NCBI GenBank assembly: GCA_934317185.1
Contig: CAKREJ010000045.1
Location: 1 to 11,466, forward strand
Direction of reading: 5' to 3'
DNA: 11,466 nucleotides
From: an uncultured Anaerobutyricum sp.
Lineage (GTDB): Bacteria > Bacillota > Clostridia > Lachnospirales > Lachnospiraceae
Below, one piece after another: positions 1-6,338 of this stretch. The translations under genes were made by a program, and so were the position numbers. How positions within the stretch are numbered: the first letter of the stretch is position 1; each line of letters begins with the position of its first letter. The notes below the pieces were generated by a model, which did no database searches, was not told the DNA's origin, and saw nothing but the letters and a program-made list of their open reading frames with translations.

Positions 1-7
1 ATTTGTC

Positions 8-80
8 TTTTTACATTGTAAGAATTGTGTGAGAATCTGTCATATTTCTTACGATATTTTTTCGTTTTTTTACCTTGTAA
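8..80. promoter_or_regulatory. Pair of TTAC/GTAA palindromes, operator-like
   Basis: Two near-identical 14-mers, TTTTTACATTGTAA (8-21) and TTTTTACCTTGTAA (67-80), differ at one base. Each has a dyad core (TTACA-T-TGTAA and TTAC-CTT-GTAA). They lie between the end of the TetR gene and the left edge, and the first covers the -10 box of a possible leftward promoter. This arrangement suits a repressor-binding pair, but the DNA is very AT-rich, so chance is a real alternative. That the TetR protein binds here is inference. Confidence 0.35.
15..43 (-). promoter_or_regulatory. Possible leftward promoter for a gene beyond the left edge
   Basis: On the minus strand, ATGACA (38-43) and TACAAT (15-20) are separated by 17 bp. 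A 7-bp inverted repeat, GTAAGAA (18-24) with TTCTTAC (46-52), flanks the same region. The match is moderate and the AT content of the area raises the false-positive rate. If real, the target gene starts outside the window. Confidence 0.3.
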
Positions 81-175
81 TTCCATTTTTATAAGCTATT
101 TTGCACTGTTTCAGTAATTATTCCTATCTTTCTTTTAGATATTTTATCTAATTATTATATTTTTTGCTCGGCTAA

Positions 176-724
176 TTACTCTTTCGTAATTCTTACGGTT
201 GAAAGAAATTTATCAAAGAGAAACTTCATTTCCATTTGCAACAGTTGAATATCTATCTCCTCATGTTCCTTTATATAATTAATATAAAAGGAAAGAAAAG
301 CATCTGTGAAAAACGCTACTGTGAAGTCTGCCTTCTCCTTACGCAGATTCCATACGGAATCATCCAGACACTCTTCGATCATAAGACGTACTCTATGTTC
401 AAATAGTTTATACAAATCACTGCGTATTTCCTCTACACTCAGATTCTTCATCAACCTTCTGTAATATTTGTAATCTCCGCATGTGTTCATAAATAATGTA
501 TGAAACCACATTTCAAACGATTCCTCTTCTGACGGAAGTTTTTCTACAATCTCCTGTTCAAAAATCCAGTGCATGATGTCATATTTATCCCGGAAATGAT
601 AATAAAAGTTTTCTCTGGTCATGGCGCTCTCTTTTGCGATATCGCTTATCGTAATCTTCTGAAATGACTTCTTACACACAAGCTCCTTAAATGCCTCTGC
701 CATTTTTCCTTTCGTTCCGTTCAT
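176..724 (-). CDS. TetR-family transcriptional regulator
   Basis: This is a 182-residue one-component DNA-binding repressor of the TetR superfamily. The N-terminal helix-turn-helix is clear at about residues 22-50: the ITISDIAKESAMTRENFYYHF segment has the family's ITxxDIA and FYxHFxxK pattern and is followed by KYDI. The remaining ~130 residues are helical and rich in charged and aromatic residues, like the shorter regulators of the DhaS / TetR_C_7 type; the ligand cannot be read from the sequence. The frame stays open 17 codons further upstream, but I chose the ATG at 724 because GGAGGGAG (730-737) sits 5 bases before it. The extra codons also fall in the palindromic element upstream and look non-coding. 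No partner gene is visible in the window; the likely target is the gene beyond the left edge, whose possible promoter contains palindromes. The family is secure; target and inducer are unknown. Confidence 0.9.
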   Translation of the reverse strand: MNGTKGKMAEAFKELVCKKSFQKITISDIAKESAMTRENFYYHFRDKYDIMHWIFEQEIVEKLPSEEESFEMWFHTLFMNTCGDYKYYRRLMKNLSVEEIRSDLYKLFEHRVRLMIEECLDDSVWNLRKEKADFTVAFFTDAFLSFYINYIKEHEEIDIQLLQMEMKFLFDKFLSTVRITKE

Positions 725-729
725 TTTGT

Positions 730-737
730 CTCCCTCC
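730..737 (-). promoter_or_regulatory. Ribosome binding site that decides the tetR start
   Basis: GGAGGGAG on the minus strand, 5 bases before the ATG at 724. No comparable site precedes the upstream in-frame ATG at 775. Confidence 0.75.
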
Positions 738-749
738 ACTAGCAATCTG

Positions 750-931
750 TTTATCTCAGTCGAGAAGACTCCCACCTCTTTCAGGTGGTGAGTGACAGCA
801 AATTTGTCTCAGTGGGAGTCCAATCTCCGACTGAGATAAACGCTCCGCGAGGATGCGCAGTGATTCTGTAAAGAATATGTCAGCTTACGCTGACCAGAAT
901 CACGCGCCAAGTCTCGCGGCTGCTCGACTTG
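750..931. repeat. Structured palindromic element (possible mobile-element remnant or structured RNA)
   Basis: Two dense inverted-repeat modules lie side by side. Module 1: perfect 13-bp arms at 750-762 and 828-840 (TTTATCTCAGTCG / CGACTGAGATAAA), with inner 9-bp arms at 767-775 and 812-820 (GACTCCCAC / GTGGGAGTC). A competing hairpin, CCACCT (772-777) with AGGTGG (783-788), uses the same CCAC bases. Module 2: CCGCGAG (845-851) pairs with CTCGCGG (913-919); GCGC-A-GTGATTCTG (855-868) pairs with CAGAATCACGCGC (895-907); the tip is GTCAGC-TTAC-GCTGAC (879-894). A further CAAGTC/GACTTG pair is at 908-913 and 926-931. The element is more GC-rich than its surroundings and has no ORF. Candidates are the structured end of an IS200/IS605-type element, a non-autonomous repeat, or a structured RNA; none can be proven here. 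Confidence 0.6.
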
Positions 932-950
932 AATCTTTTATCAATGCAGA

Positions 951-982
951 TATCACTGCAAACTTATATTACTGCAAACCTA
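951..982. repeat. Two tandem 16-bp copies
   Basis: TATCACTGCAAACTTA (951-966) is followed directly by TATTACTGCAAACCTA (967-982), with 14 of 16 bases identical. It lies just downstream of the stop codon of the small leftward gene at 994-1200. No function is apparent. Confidence 0.6.
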
Positions 983-993
983 TAATCAAAAAC

Positions 994-1200
994 TTACCAT
1001 AAACTTGGCTTTACCGCAGTAATCAGTCTTTCTTCTGCCTTCAGATACGCTTCATCTACCGTTTGCTTTTCTTCTGTGCTTAAATTATGACTCCTGGCAT
1101 AGCTCTGCCAGGAAGACATCGCTACCAGTAAATCTGTCATTGTCGTACAAGACTTCATCTTCGTTTCATATCTCTTGATTTCTTCGTCTGTTCTGCTCAT
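994..1200 (-). CDS. Small hypothetical protein (68 aa)
   Basis: I do not recognise this protein. It is 68 residues long, charged and soluble-looking, with no signal peptide, membrane segment or cysteine pair. It has one Cys (residue 18) and ends in Trp. The composition (TDEEIKRYETKMKS and STEEKQTVDEAYLKAEERL) suggests two amphipathic helices separated by a loop near SYARSHNLS. Three signs that it is a true gene: GAGGTG lies 6 bases before the ATG at 1200; a near-consensus promoter with 17-bp spacing is about 87 bases further upstream; and no competing gene overlaps it. It reads in the same direction as the regulator gene to its left, separated by the structured element. Its 5' leader contains two copies of ATCTGATTCG (plus strand, 1222-1231 and 1248-1257). 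Function unknown. Confidence 0.65.
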   Translation of the reverse strand: MSRTDEEIKRYETKMKSCTTMTDLLVAMSSWQSYARSHNLSTEEKQTVDEAYLKAEERLITAVKPSLW

Positions 1201-1286
1201 ATCAACACCTCACATTTTCTCATCTGATTCGGATATTTCTCAGCCTGATCTGATTCGCTTGCAAAATTCCGAAAATATATTCTTAT

Positions 1287-1315
1287 ATTATAAGTTGATT
1301 TTATTTTTGTAGCAA
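1287..1315 (-). promoter_or_regulatory. Sigma-A-type promoter for the 68-aa gene
   Basis: Minus strand: TTGCTA (1310-1315), 17-bp spacer, TATAAT (1287-1292). The predicted start near 1280 leaves a leader of about 80 bases before the ATG at 1200. Confidence 0.7.
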
Positions 1316-1361
1316 TAAAAATATCCATCCTGTAGCTATTTTGTTTTGCACTTTTTATAAC

Positions 1362-1399
1362 AAAAAAGGACATAAAATTCTAAAAAAATTCTATGTCCT
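1362..1399 (-). terminator. Rho-independent terminator after csoR
   Basis: Minus strand: AGGACATAGAATT (1387-1399) pairs with AATTTTATGTCCT (1367-1379). The stem is 13 bp with one G-U pair and a 7-base loop, followed by six T (1362-1367). It lies 25 bases past the csoR stop codon. Confidence 0.9.
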
Positions 1400-1423
1400 C
1401 TTTATTTCATTGCTTCATCCGTT

Positions 1424-1696
1424 TTATAATCTTGAAAAATATTCTACAGCCTTTGCAAAATCTGCGATCGTTTTCTCTGCATCACCATGTTCAATTCCAT
1501 CTTTTACACAATGATTTAAATGCCCTTCTAATACTACCTGCCCAATCTTATGCAGGGCAGTCTTCGCTGCATTAATCTGTATAATGATATCTTCGCATGG
1601 AACATCCTGCTCGATCATACGGTCAATTGCCTTGATCTGCCCATCTACTCTTTTTAATCTTTTATGTAAATTATCCATATCCATACATTGTCTCAT
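1424..1696 (-). CDS. csoR: CsoR-family metal-sensing transcriptional repressor
   Basis: A 90-residue all-helical repressor of the CsoR/RcnR/FrmR (DUF156) family. Members bind DNA as oligomers and release it on binding a ligand. The family core is plain: NLHKRLKRVDGQIKAIDRMI at residues 9-28. The Cu(I)-type ligand triad is present at Cys34 (DVPCED), His59 and Cys63 (EGHLNHC), with Glu74 where copper CsoRs carry an outer-shell Glu. The His argues against the persulfide sensor CstR, which has only the two Cys, and the spacing argues against FrmR/RcnR. Copper specificity is nevertheless inference; an extra Cys4 and His70 are present. The start at 1696 follows AGGGGGA with a 7-base gap. It sits 143 bp downstream of sufB with its own possible promoter and ends at a strong terminator. 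No copA or copZ is in the window, so its target is unclear. Confidence 0.88.
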   Translation of the reverse strand: MRQCMDMDNLHKRLKRVDGQIKAIDRMIEQDVPCEDIIIQINAAKTALHKIGQVVLEGHLNHCVKDGIEHGDAEKTIADFAKAVEYFSRL

Positions 1697-1790
1697 AAAA
1701 AGTCCCCCTTAGTATTCTTATGTACTCTCAGAATCTTTTGATACTTGCTTTTGGGGATAAATTCCGCCAGTTGTACTCAAGTTTCCGTAT

Positions 1791-1819
1791 ATTATACTTC
1801 ATTCACAAACGACTGTATG
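1791..1819 (-). promoter_or_regulatory. Possible csoR promoter
   Basis: Minus strand: a perfect TATAAT (1791-1796), a 17-bp spacer, and a weak -35 CATACA (1814-1819). It lies in the sufB-csoR gap, so csoR may have its own transcript as well as readthrough from sufC-sufB. No terminator hairpin is visible after sufB. Confidence 0.45.
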
Positions 1820-1839
1820 TTATAAGGTTTAGTATATCA

Positions 1840-2757
1840 CTATTTTAAGAATCCGGAAATAATCATTTCTTCTGCTTCTTCTTCTGTCAGTCCTAAGGTC
1901 ATAAGCTTAATAAGCTGTTCTCCTGCAATCTTACCGATCGCCGCCTCATGAATCAGCTCAGCATCCAGATTATTCGCCTCTAATTCAGGAATCGCACGAA
2001 CTCTTGCATTATCCATAATGATCGCATCACATTCACTGTGTCCGGCACAGGCATTATTGCCTGAAATCTTCGCACGAAACATCTGATAAGAATCATCTCG
2101 TGCAACGGAACGGGATACAACATTCGCACTGCTTCCCTCTCCGTCTAAATCCACTGCAAACTGTGTCTCGGCTTTCTGCTCTCCATGTGTCATAAGCTTC
2201 TCGGAAATCTCAAGCTTTGCACCGTCTTTTAAATCGGCTTCTGTATCTCGCATTGTACTGTCAATTCCCTTAATCTGTACGGTATCCATATAAAAATAGG
2301 CGTTCTCATCAAGATGAATGATCGTCTTTGGATTCATCACCTTACCACCCTTGCCGTCACCATTACCATAATGTTTTTCAACATAACGTATTTTTGAATT
2401 CTTTCCAACAAAAAATTCATGAATACCATCATGCTGTGAAAGTCCGTCACCGCCATTATGGATTCCACAGCCTGCCACGATCGTTACATCGCAATCATCG
2501 CCAATATGGAAATCATTATACACAAGGTCAGTAAGTCCTGTCTGACTGATTACAACCGGAATATGCACACTTTCTTTCTTCGTTCCCGGCTTGATGATAA
2601 TATCGATTCCCGGCTTATCTTCTTTGGAAACAATGTCAATGTTCGCAGTTGTATTTCTTGCAGCCGCAGCTCCGTTGGCACGAATATTATACGCTCCAGC
2701 CGGTACTCCATGAAGATCTGCAATCTCTTCTAACAATTCTTTTTGTATTAAATCCAT
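1840..2757 (-). CDS. sufB: SufB/SufD-family Fe-S cluster scaffold (SmsB-like)
   Basis: A 305-residue member of the SufBD family, the scaffold on which Fe-S clusters are built in the cytoplasm with the ATPase SufC. The C-terminal half has the family's beta-helix character and ends in the signature region. Cys243 (SECDAI) aligns, from memory, with the SufB cysteine that accepts sulfur (E. coli Cys405), and His270-Glu271 (ELIHEAA) with the SufB His-Glu motif. GLTEEEAEEMIISGF at 289-303 is the typical tail. At 305 residues it is much shorter than E. coli SufB (about 495) or SufD (about 420). It matches instead the one-scaffold archaeal/clostridial form (SUF-like minimal system, SmsCB). The start at 2757 has AGGGGG overlapping the sufC stop, 12 bp separate the genes, and they are surely co-transcribed. 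No cysteine desulfurase or SufU is nearby. The family is firm; the SmsB assignment is inference from length, gene pairing and residues. Confidence 0.9.
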   Translation of the reverse strand: MDLIQKELLEEIADLHGVPAGAYNIRANGAAAARNTTANIDIVSKEDKPGIDIIIKPGTKKESVHIPVVISQTGLTDLVYNDFHIGDDCDVTIVAGCGIHNGGDGLSQHDGIHEFFVGKNSKIRYVEKHYGNGDGKGGKVMNPKTIIHLDENAYFYMDTVQIKGIDSTMRDTEADLKDGAKLEISEKLMTHGEQKAETQFAVDLDGEGSSANVVSRSVARDDSYQMFRAKISGNNACAGHSECDAIIMDNARVRAIPELEANNLDAELIHEAAIGKIAGEQLIKLMTLGLTEEEAEEMIISGFLK

Positions 2758-2769
2758 GATTCCATCCCC

Positions 2770-3483
2770 CTAATCTCTGTTTAATTTCTGACACATACTT
2801 GATTTATAAAGGAGTTCCGGAATAACCTCTTCTCCCTTTCCACTCTTTTCTACAAGTCCGTCATTAATTACAATGATTCTGTCTGCAATCTCAAGAATTC
2901 TTTCCTGATGGGAAATGATCAGAATCGTCCCGTCTGTCTTCTCATGGAGATCTTCAAATACGTGAATAAGGCTGTTAAAGCTCCACAGATCAATCCCCGC
3001 TTCCGGTTCATCAAACACGGAAAGCTTTGTCGCTCTCGCCTTAATCATAGCAATCTCTATACGCTTAAGCTCTCCACCTGAAAGGCTTCCGTTAAGCTCT
3101 CTGTTAATATAATCTCTTGCACATAATCCTACCTGAGAAAGGATATCACAGATTCCGGCAATATCTAAAGTCTTTCCGGAGGCAATGCTCATTAAATCTT
3201 TTACTTTTAATCCCTTAAACTTTACAGGCTGCTGAAAAGCATAGCTAATACCTTTCTTTGCTCTTTCTGTGATATTTAAATCCGTGATGTCTTCACCATC
3301 TAATAAAATCTTACCGGATGTTGGTTTTAGGATTCCGGCAATAATCTTAGCCAGAGTGGACTTTCCACTTCCGTTTGGTCCTGTAATCGCCACAAACTTC
3401 TCATCAAATGCAAGATTAATGTCCCTTAAAATCTCTTTATTATCGTCATCAACCATATAGCTGATATTTTGTAATTCAAGCAT
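2770..3483 (-). CDS. sufC: SufC-type ABC ATPase for Fe-S cluster assembly
   Basis: A 237-residue cytoplasmic ABC ATPase that drives conformational change of the SufB-type scaffold; it is not a transporter, as no membrane partner is present. Motifs in order: Walker A GPNGSGKST (35-43), Q-loop AFQQP (82-86), signature SLSGGELKR (133-141), Walker B SVFDEPEAGID (155-165; Asp158, Glu159), and H-loop His192 (ISHQE). The FDEPEAGID stretch resembles SufC's FDEIDSGLD, and the FQQPVKFKG segment fits the SufC-like group better than importer ATPases. The ATG at 3483 has AGGAGG 6 bases upstream and a strong promoter at 3523-3551, so it is the first gene of the operon. The palindrome over the -35 box could carry an operator. 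Length is normal for SufC (about 250). Confidence 0.92.
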   Translation of the reverse strand: MLELQNISYMVDDDNKEILRDINLAFDEKFVAITGPNGSGKSTLAKIIAGILKPTSGKILLDGEDITDLNITERAKKGISYAFQQPVKFKGLKVKDLMSIASGKTLDIAGICDILSQVGLCARDYINRELNGSLSGGELKRIEIAMIKARATKLSVFDEPEAGIDLWSFNSLIHVFEDLHEKTDGTILIISHQERILEIADRIIVINDGLVEKSGKGEEVIPELLYKSSMCQKLNRD

Positions 3484-3522
3484 AGTTTCCTCCTATAATC
3501 TCATCGTAACGTCCAAATTCCA

Positions 3523-3551
3523 TATATAACATAGAGACTTTAAAAAGTCAA
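3523..3551 (-). promoter_or_regulatory. Promoter of sufC-sufB with palindrome over the -35 region
   Basis: Minus strand: TTGACT (3546-3551), 17-bp spacer, TATATA (3523-3528). The -35 box and start of the spacer are part of the inverted repeat GACTTT-TT-AAAGTC (3536-3549), which could be an operator. The leader before the sufC ATG is about 30 bases. Confidence 0.75.
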
Positions 3552-3602
3552 TAAAACTGCCCTTTTTTCTCTTTGTTTTTTTGTGCATACTATACTATTT
3601 CA

Positions 3603-6332
3603 CTAGGATTTATTCTGCTTTTTTCCAAGCCGTACTGCTTCCATATGTTTTGCATCCTCTTCTTTTGCATAATCTAAAAGATAATTTCTTTTCCCGCCGT
3701 GTTGTTTCTCATTTATCTCCCGAATCTGCTTTTCGGTCCGCTCTACTTCTTCATAAAAATCTCTTGCGGAAACACGATACGCACCCTGCCCCATAACAAT
3801 AACCTGTTCCAGTGCATCTGAGGTTGCTACGGTAACTTTATATTTTCTGCCGATTTCATGTGTCGTCTTTTCAATATACTGATCCGCTGTCTCCGCTTCT
3901 TTTGTATATACGACATAAATATTATGGTACTTTTGCACCTCTCCCTGACTGCCTTTTACTTTATATGCATCAAAAACAAGAATCAAAGTACAGCCTGTAA
4001 ATCCCTGATAATTACTCAAAATATCCATCAGCTTATTTCTTGCAGCATCAATGCTTGCTTTCGCAAGTTCGTTTAATTCTTCCCATGCAAAAATAATATT
4101 ATACCCATCTACGAGTAAATATTCTTTTTTTGGCTCTGTATCCTTTATAACTGTTGTCCGGGATACCGGTACCGAAGCCGTCTGTCTGCGATATCCACTG
4201 TAGCGATCTCTTTCTTTTTGCTTAGCTCCAAACTCTCTTTCCATAATCGCAAGAAGCTCCGGGTCATCTCCATACCCGGAAGAATAGCTGCCACCAGCAT
4301 AACTTCCTCCAGAATTACTTTTCTTTCCCAAACGGATATTTCCTTCCATTTTCTGAATTTCTTCTGACTCTTCATCGGCTTTTTCTAAAAGAAAATCTTC
4401 TTTAATATGCATATATTCCGGTACTTCGTCCCATTTTACAAGGAATCCTGCACCATGTGCACAAAAAACGGAACCTGTTGGATTATCAATATCTCTCTCG
4501 CTGTCATAACCTATCTGCTCTATCACTTCTTCTGCATTATGACAAGGCTCATACCCCTTTAAAGTAAAAGTAATCCGTCCACGACCTTTTGTATATGCCC
4601 AGACATCCTTCTGATAATCACGCATATTAGAAGCCGGTGCCGTTCCGGTAAGACGCACCAGTCCCTGCTTATCTTCTGCCTCCGGTCCCTCAAAGCTTCC
4701 ACTCATCTGCCCGATATCGGACATCGCCCTTCCGACCTGTTCAGACGGAACTTCCAAAACAAACGAATACCACGGTTCCAGCAACACACTTTCCGCAGAC
4801 TTTAACCCCTGTCTGACTGCTCTGTATGTTGCCTGACGGAAGTCTCCACCCTCCGTATGCTTCAAATGTGCTCTTCCTGCTACGAGCGTTATTTTCATAT
4901 CTGTCACAGGCGAGCCTGTAAGCACTCCCGGATGTTCTCTTTCCTGTAAATGTGTCAAAATCAGACGCTGCCAGTTTCTATCCAGAACATCCTCGCTGCA
5001 ATCTGTATCAAAAACAAGCCCACTGCCCGCTTCAAGAGGCTCCATTTTAAGGTGAACTTCTGCATAATGCCTAAGAGGTTCATAATGTCCCACTCCTATG
5101 ACAGGCTTCTTTATCGTTTCCTTATATACAATCTTTCCTGTACCAAATTCAACATCTAAATGAAAACGTTGTGCAATCATTGTCTTTAAGATTTCTGTCT
5201 GCACTTCACCCATTAGCTGCACATGTATTTCTTCTAACGTTGGATTCCACACTATATTAAGTAATGGCTCCTCTTCCTCTAATTGTTTTAACTCCCGAAG
5301 AACCTTTGTCGTATCCACTCCATCCGGCAAAATTATCTGATAAGTTAACACCGGCTCTAAAAATGGAGCTGCTGTACCTTTTTCCACACCAAATCCCTGT
5401 CCGATATGAGAAGAAACTAAACCGGTAACGGCACAAACACCACCAGCCTCCACTTCATTTACCGTCTCATACTTCGCTCCGGAATAAATACGAATCTGAT
5501 TCACCTTTTCTTCTTTATTAATCGGCATCTTTACAATAAGCTTTCCACCGGTTACTTTTAAAAAAGTAAGCCGTTCCCCCTTATCATCTCTGGAAATCTT
5601 AAATACCTTCGCCCCAAATTCTTCTGTTCCTGTATAGGACTCCATATACTGTTCAAATCCAAAAAGAAGTTCCTGCACTCCCTCCAACTTTAATGCTGAA
5701 CCAAAATAGCATGGAAATACTTTTCTTTCTTTTATCAGGCGACAAATATCTTCCTTTGGGATACTTTCATTCTCCATAAAATAATCCAATATCTTTTCAT
5801 CTGTCATTGCCAGCTCTTCCAGAGTTTCTGCTCTCAATTCGCCTGTTGTGCTGCCTTTAGATTCTTCAAAACAAATACAGCTTTCGTCCAGACGTTCCTT
5901 TAATTCTAAAAGCAATGCCTCCTTATCCGTCCCCTGCTGGTCCATCTTATTGATAAAAATAAAGGTAGGAATCTCATAAAACTTTAACAGCTTCCACAAA
6001 GTTTCTGTATGTCCCTGTACACCATCCGCCCCACTGATCACCAGTACAGCATAATCAAGTACCTGTAGTGTCCGCTCCATTTCCGCAGAAAAATCGACAT
6101 GTCCCGGTGTATCTAAAAGCGTTACTTTTTTATTCCCGAGTGAAAAAACAGCCTGTTTTGAAAAAATCGTAATCCCTCTGTCTCTCTCTAATGCATAAGT
6201 ATCAAGAAAAGCATCTTTATGATCTACCCGTCCGAGCTTACGCACCGTTCCGGACAAATACAACATACTTTCCGATAGCGTTGTCTTTCCGGCATCTACA
6301 TGTGCCAGTATTCCCATTACAATATTCTTCAC
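3603..6332 (-). CDS. Tet(M)/EF-G-like translational GTPase fused to a YacP/Rae1-type NYN nuclease
   Basis: A 909-residue two-part protein. Residues 1 to about 650 form a complete EF-G-like ribosomal GTPase closest to the Tet(M)/Tet(O) group: P-loop AHVDAGKT (10-17), switch I RGIT (52-55), DTPGH (74-78), NKMD (128-131), SAL (212-214), then EF-G-like domains II-V. A Gly/Ser/Tyr-rich linker (about 660-735) leads to a full NYN domain (737-909) that resembles Bacillus YacP/Rae1 along its length. It has LLVDGYNII (Asp742, Asn745), VFDAYKVKG (Asp788), TKEAETADQYIEK (Glu814, Asp817) and VATSD (Asp839); the acidic residues expected of the nuclease site are kept. Rae1 cuts mRNA in the ribosomal A site. 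The domain IV tip (HLKHTEGGDFR) differs from the Tet(M) loop that displaces tetracycline, so resistance is doubtful. I chose GTG at 6332: GAGGTG lies 6 bases before it and the first residues then align with Tet(M). The frame is open three codons further, to another GTG at 6341. Expression may be by readthrough from the upstream tRNA promoter. Confidence 0.9.
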   Translation of the reverse strand: MKNIVMGILAHVDAGKTTLSESMLYLSGTVRKLGRVDHKDAFLDTYALERDRGITIFSKQAVFSLGNKKVTLLDTPGHVDFSAEMERTLQVLDYAVLVISGADGVQGHTETLWKLLKFYEIPTFIFINKMDQQGTDKEALLLELKERLDESCICFEESKGSTTGELRAETLEELAMTDEKILDYFMENESIPKEDICRLIKERKVFPCYFGSALKLEGVQELLFGFEQYMESYTGTEEFGAKVFKISRDDKGERLTFLKVTGGKLIVKMPINKEEKVNQIRIYSGAKYETVNEVEAGGVCAVTGLVSSHIGQGFGVEKGTAAPFLEPVLTYQIILPDGVDTTKVLRELKQLEEEEPLLNIVWNPTLEEIHVQLMGEVQTEILKTMIAQRFHLDVEFGTGKIVYKETIKKPVIGVGHYEPLRHYAEVHLKMEPLEAGSGLVFDTDCSEDVLDRNWQRLILTHLQEREHPGVLTGSPVTDMKITLVAGRAHLKHTEGGDFRQATYRAVRQGLKSAESVLLEPWYSFVLEVPSEQVGRAMSDIGQMSGSFEGPEAEDKQGLVRLTGTAPASNMRDYQKDVWAYTKGRGRITFTLKGYEPCHNAEEVIEQIGYDSERDIDNPTGSVFCAHGAGFLVKWDEVPEYMHIKEDFLLEKADEESEEIQKMEGNIRLGKKSNSGGSYAGGSYSSGYGDDPELLAIMEREFGAKQKERDRYSGYRRQTASVPVSRTTVIKDTEPKKEYLLVDGYNIIFAWEELNELAKASIDAARNKLMDILSNYQGFTGCTLILVFDAYKVKGSQGEVQKYHNIYVVYTKEAETADQYIEKTTHEIGRKYKVTVATSDALEQVIVMGQGAYRVSARDFYEEVERTEKQIREINEKQHGGKRNYLLDYAKEEDAKHMEAVRLGKKQNKS

Positions 6333-6338
6333 TTTCTT

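Noticed and set aside
135..151. TTAGATA/TATCTAA hairpin as a tetR terminator
   Set aside because: It is an all-AT 7-bp stem with no T-run on the minus strand; too weak to call.
725..775. 17-codon N-terminal extension of the TetR protein
   Set aside because: The extension lacks a ribosome site, reads through a palindromic element, and a strong ribosome site lies just before the ATG at 724.
951..982. CRISPR-like repeat
   Set aside because: There are only two directly abutting copies with no spacers and no cas genes in the window.
1393..1575. Plus-strand ORF over csoR
   Set aside because: It lies antisense to a clear CsoR gene, includes the terminator stem, and has no protein-like composition.
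2328..2733. Two plus-strand ORFs over sufB
   Set aside because: They are antisense shadows of a recognised gene, rich in His/Tyr/Cys/Ser in the pattern expected from reverse reading.
4145..4375. Minus-strand ORF in another frame within the GTPase-nuclease
   Set aside because: It overlaps the linker region of a well-supported frame and has no ribosome site or family features.
3603..6332. Calling this gene a tetracycline resistance determinant
   Set aside because: The GTPase half is Tet(M)-like, but the domain IV tip residues differ and a nuclease domain is attached. Resistance cannot be supported from sequence.
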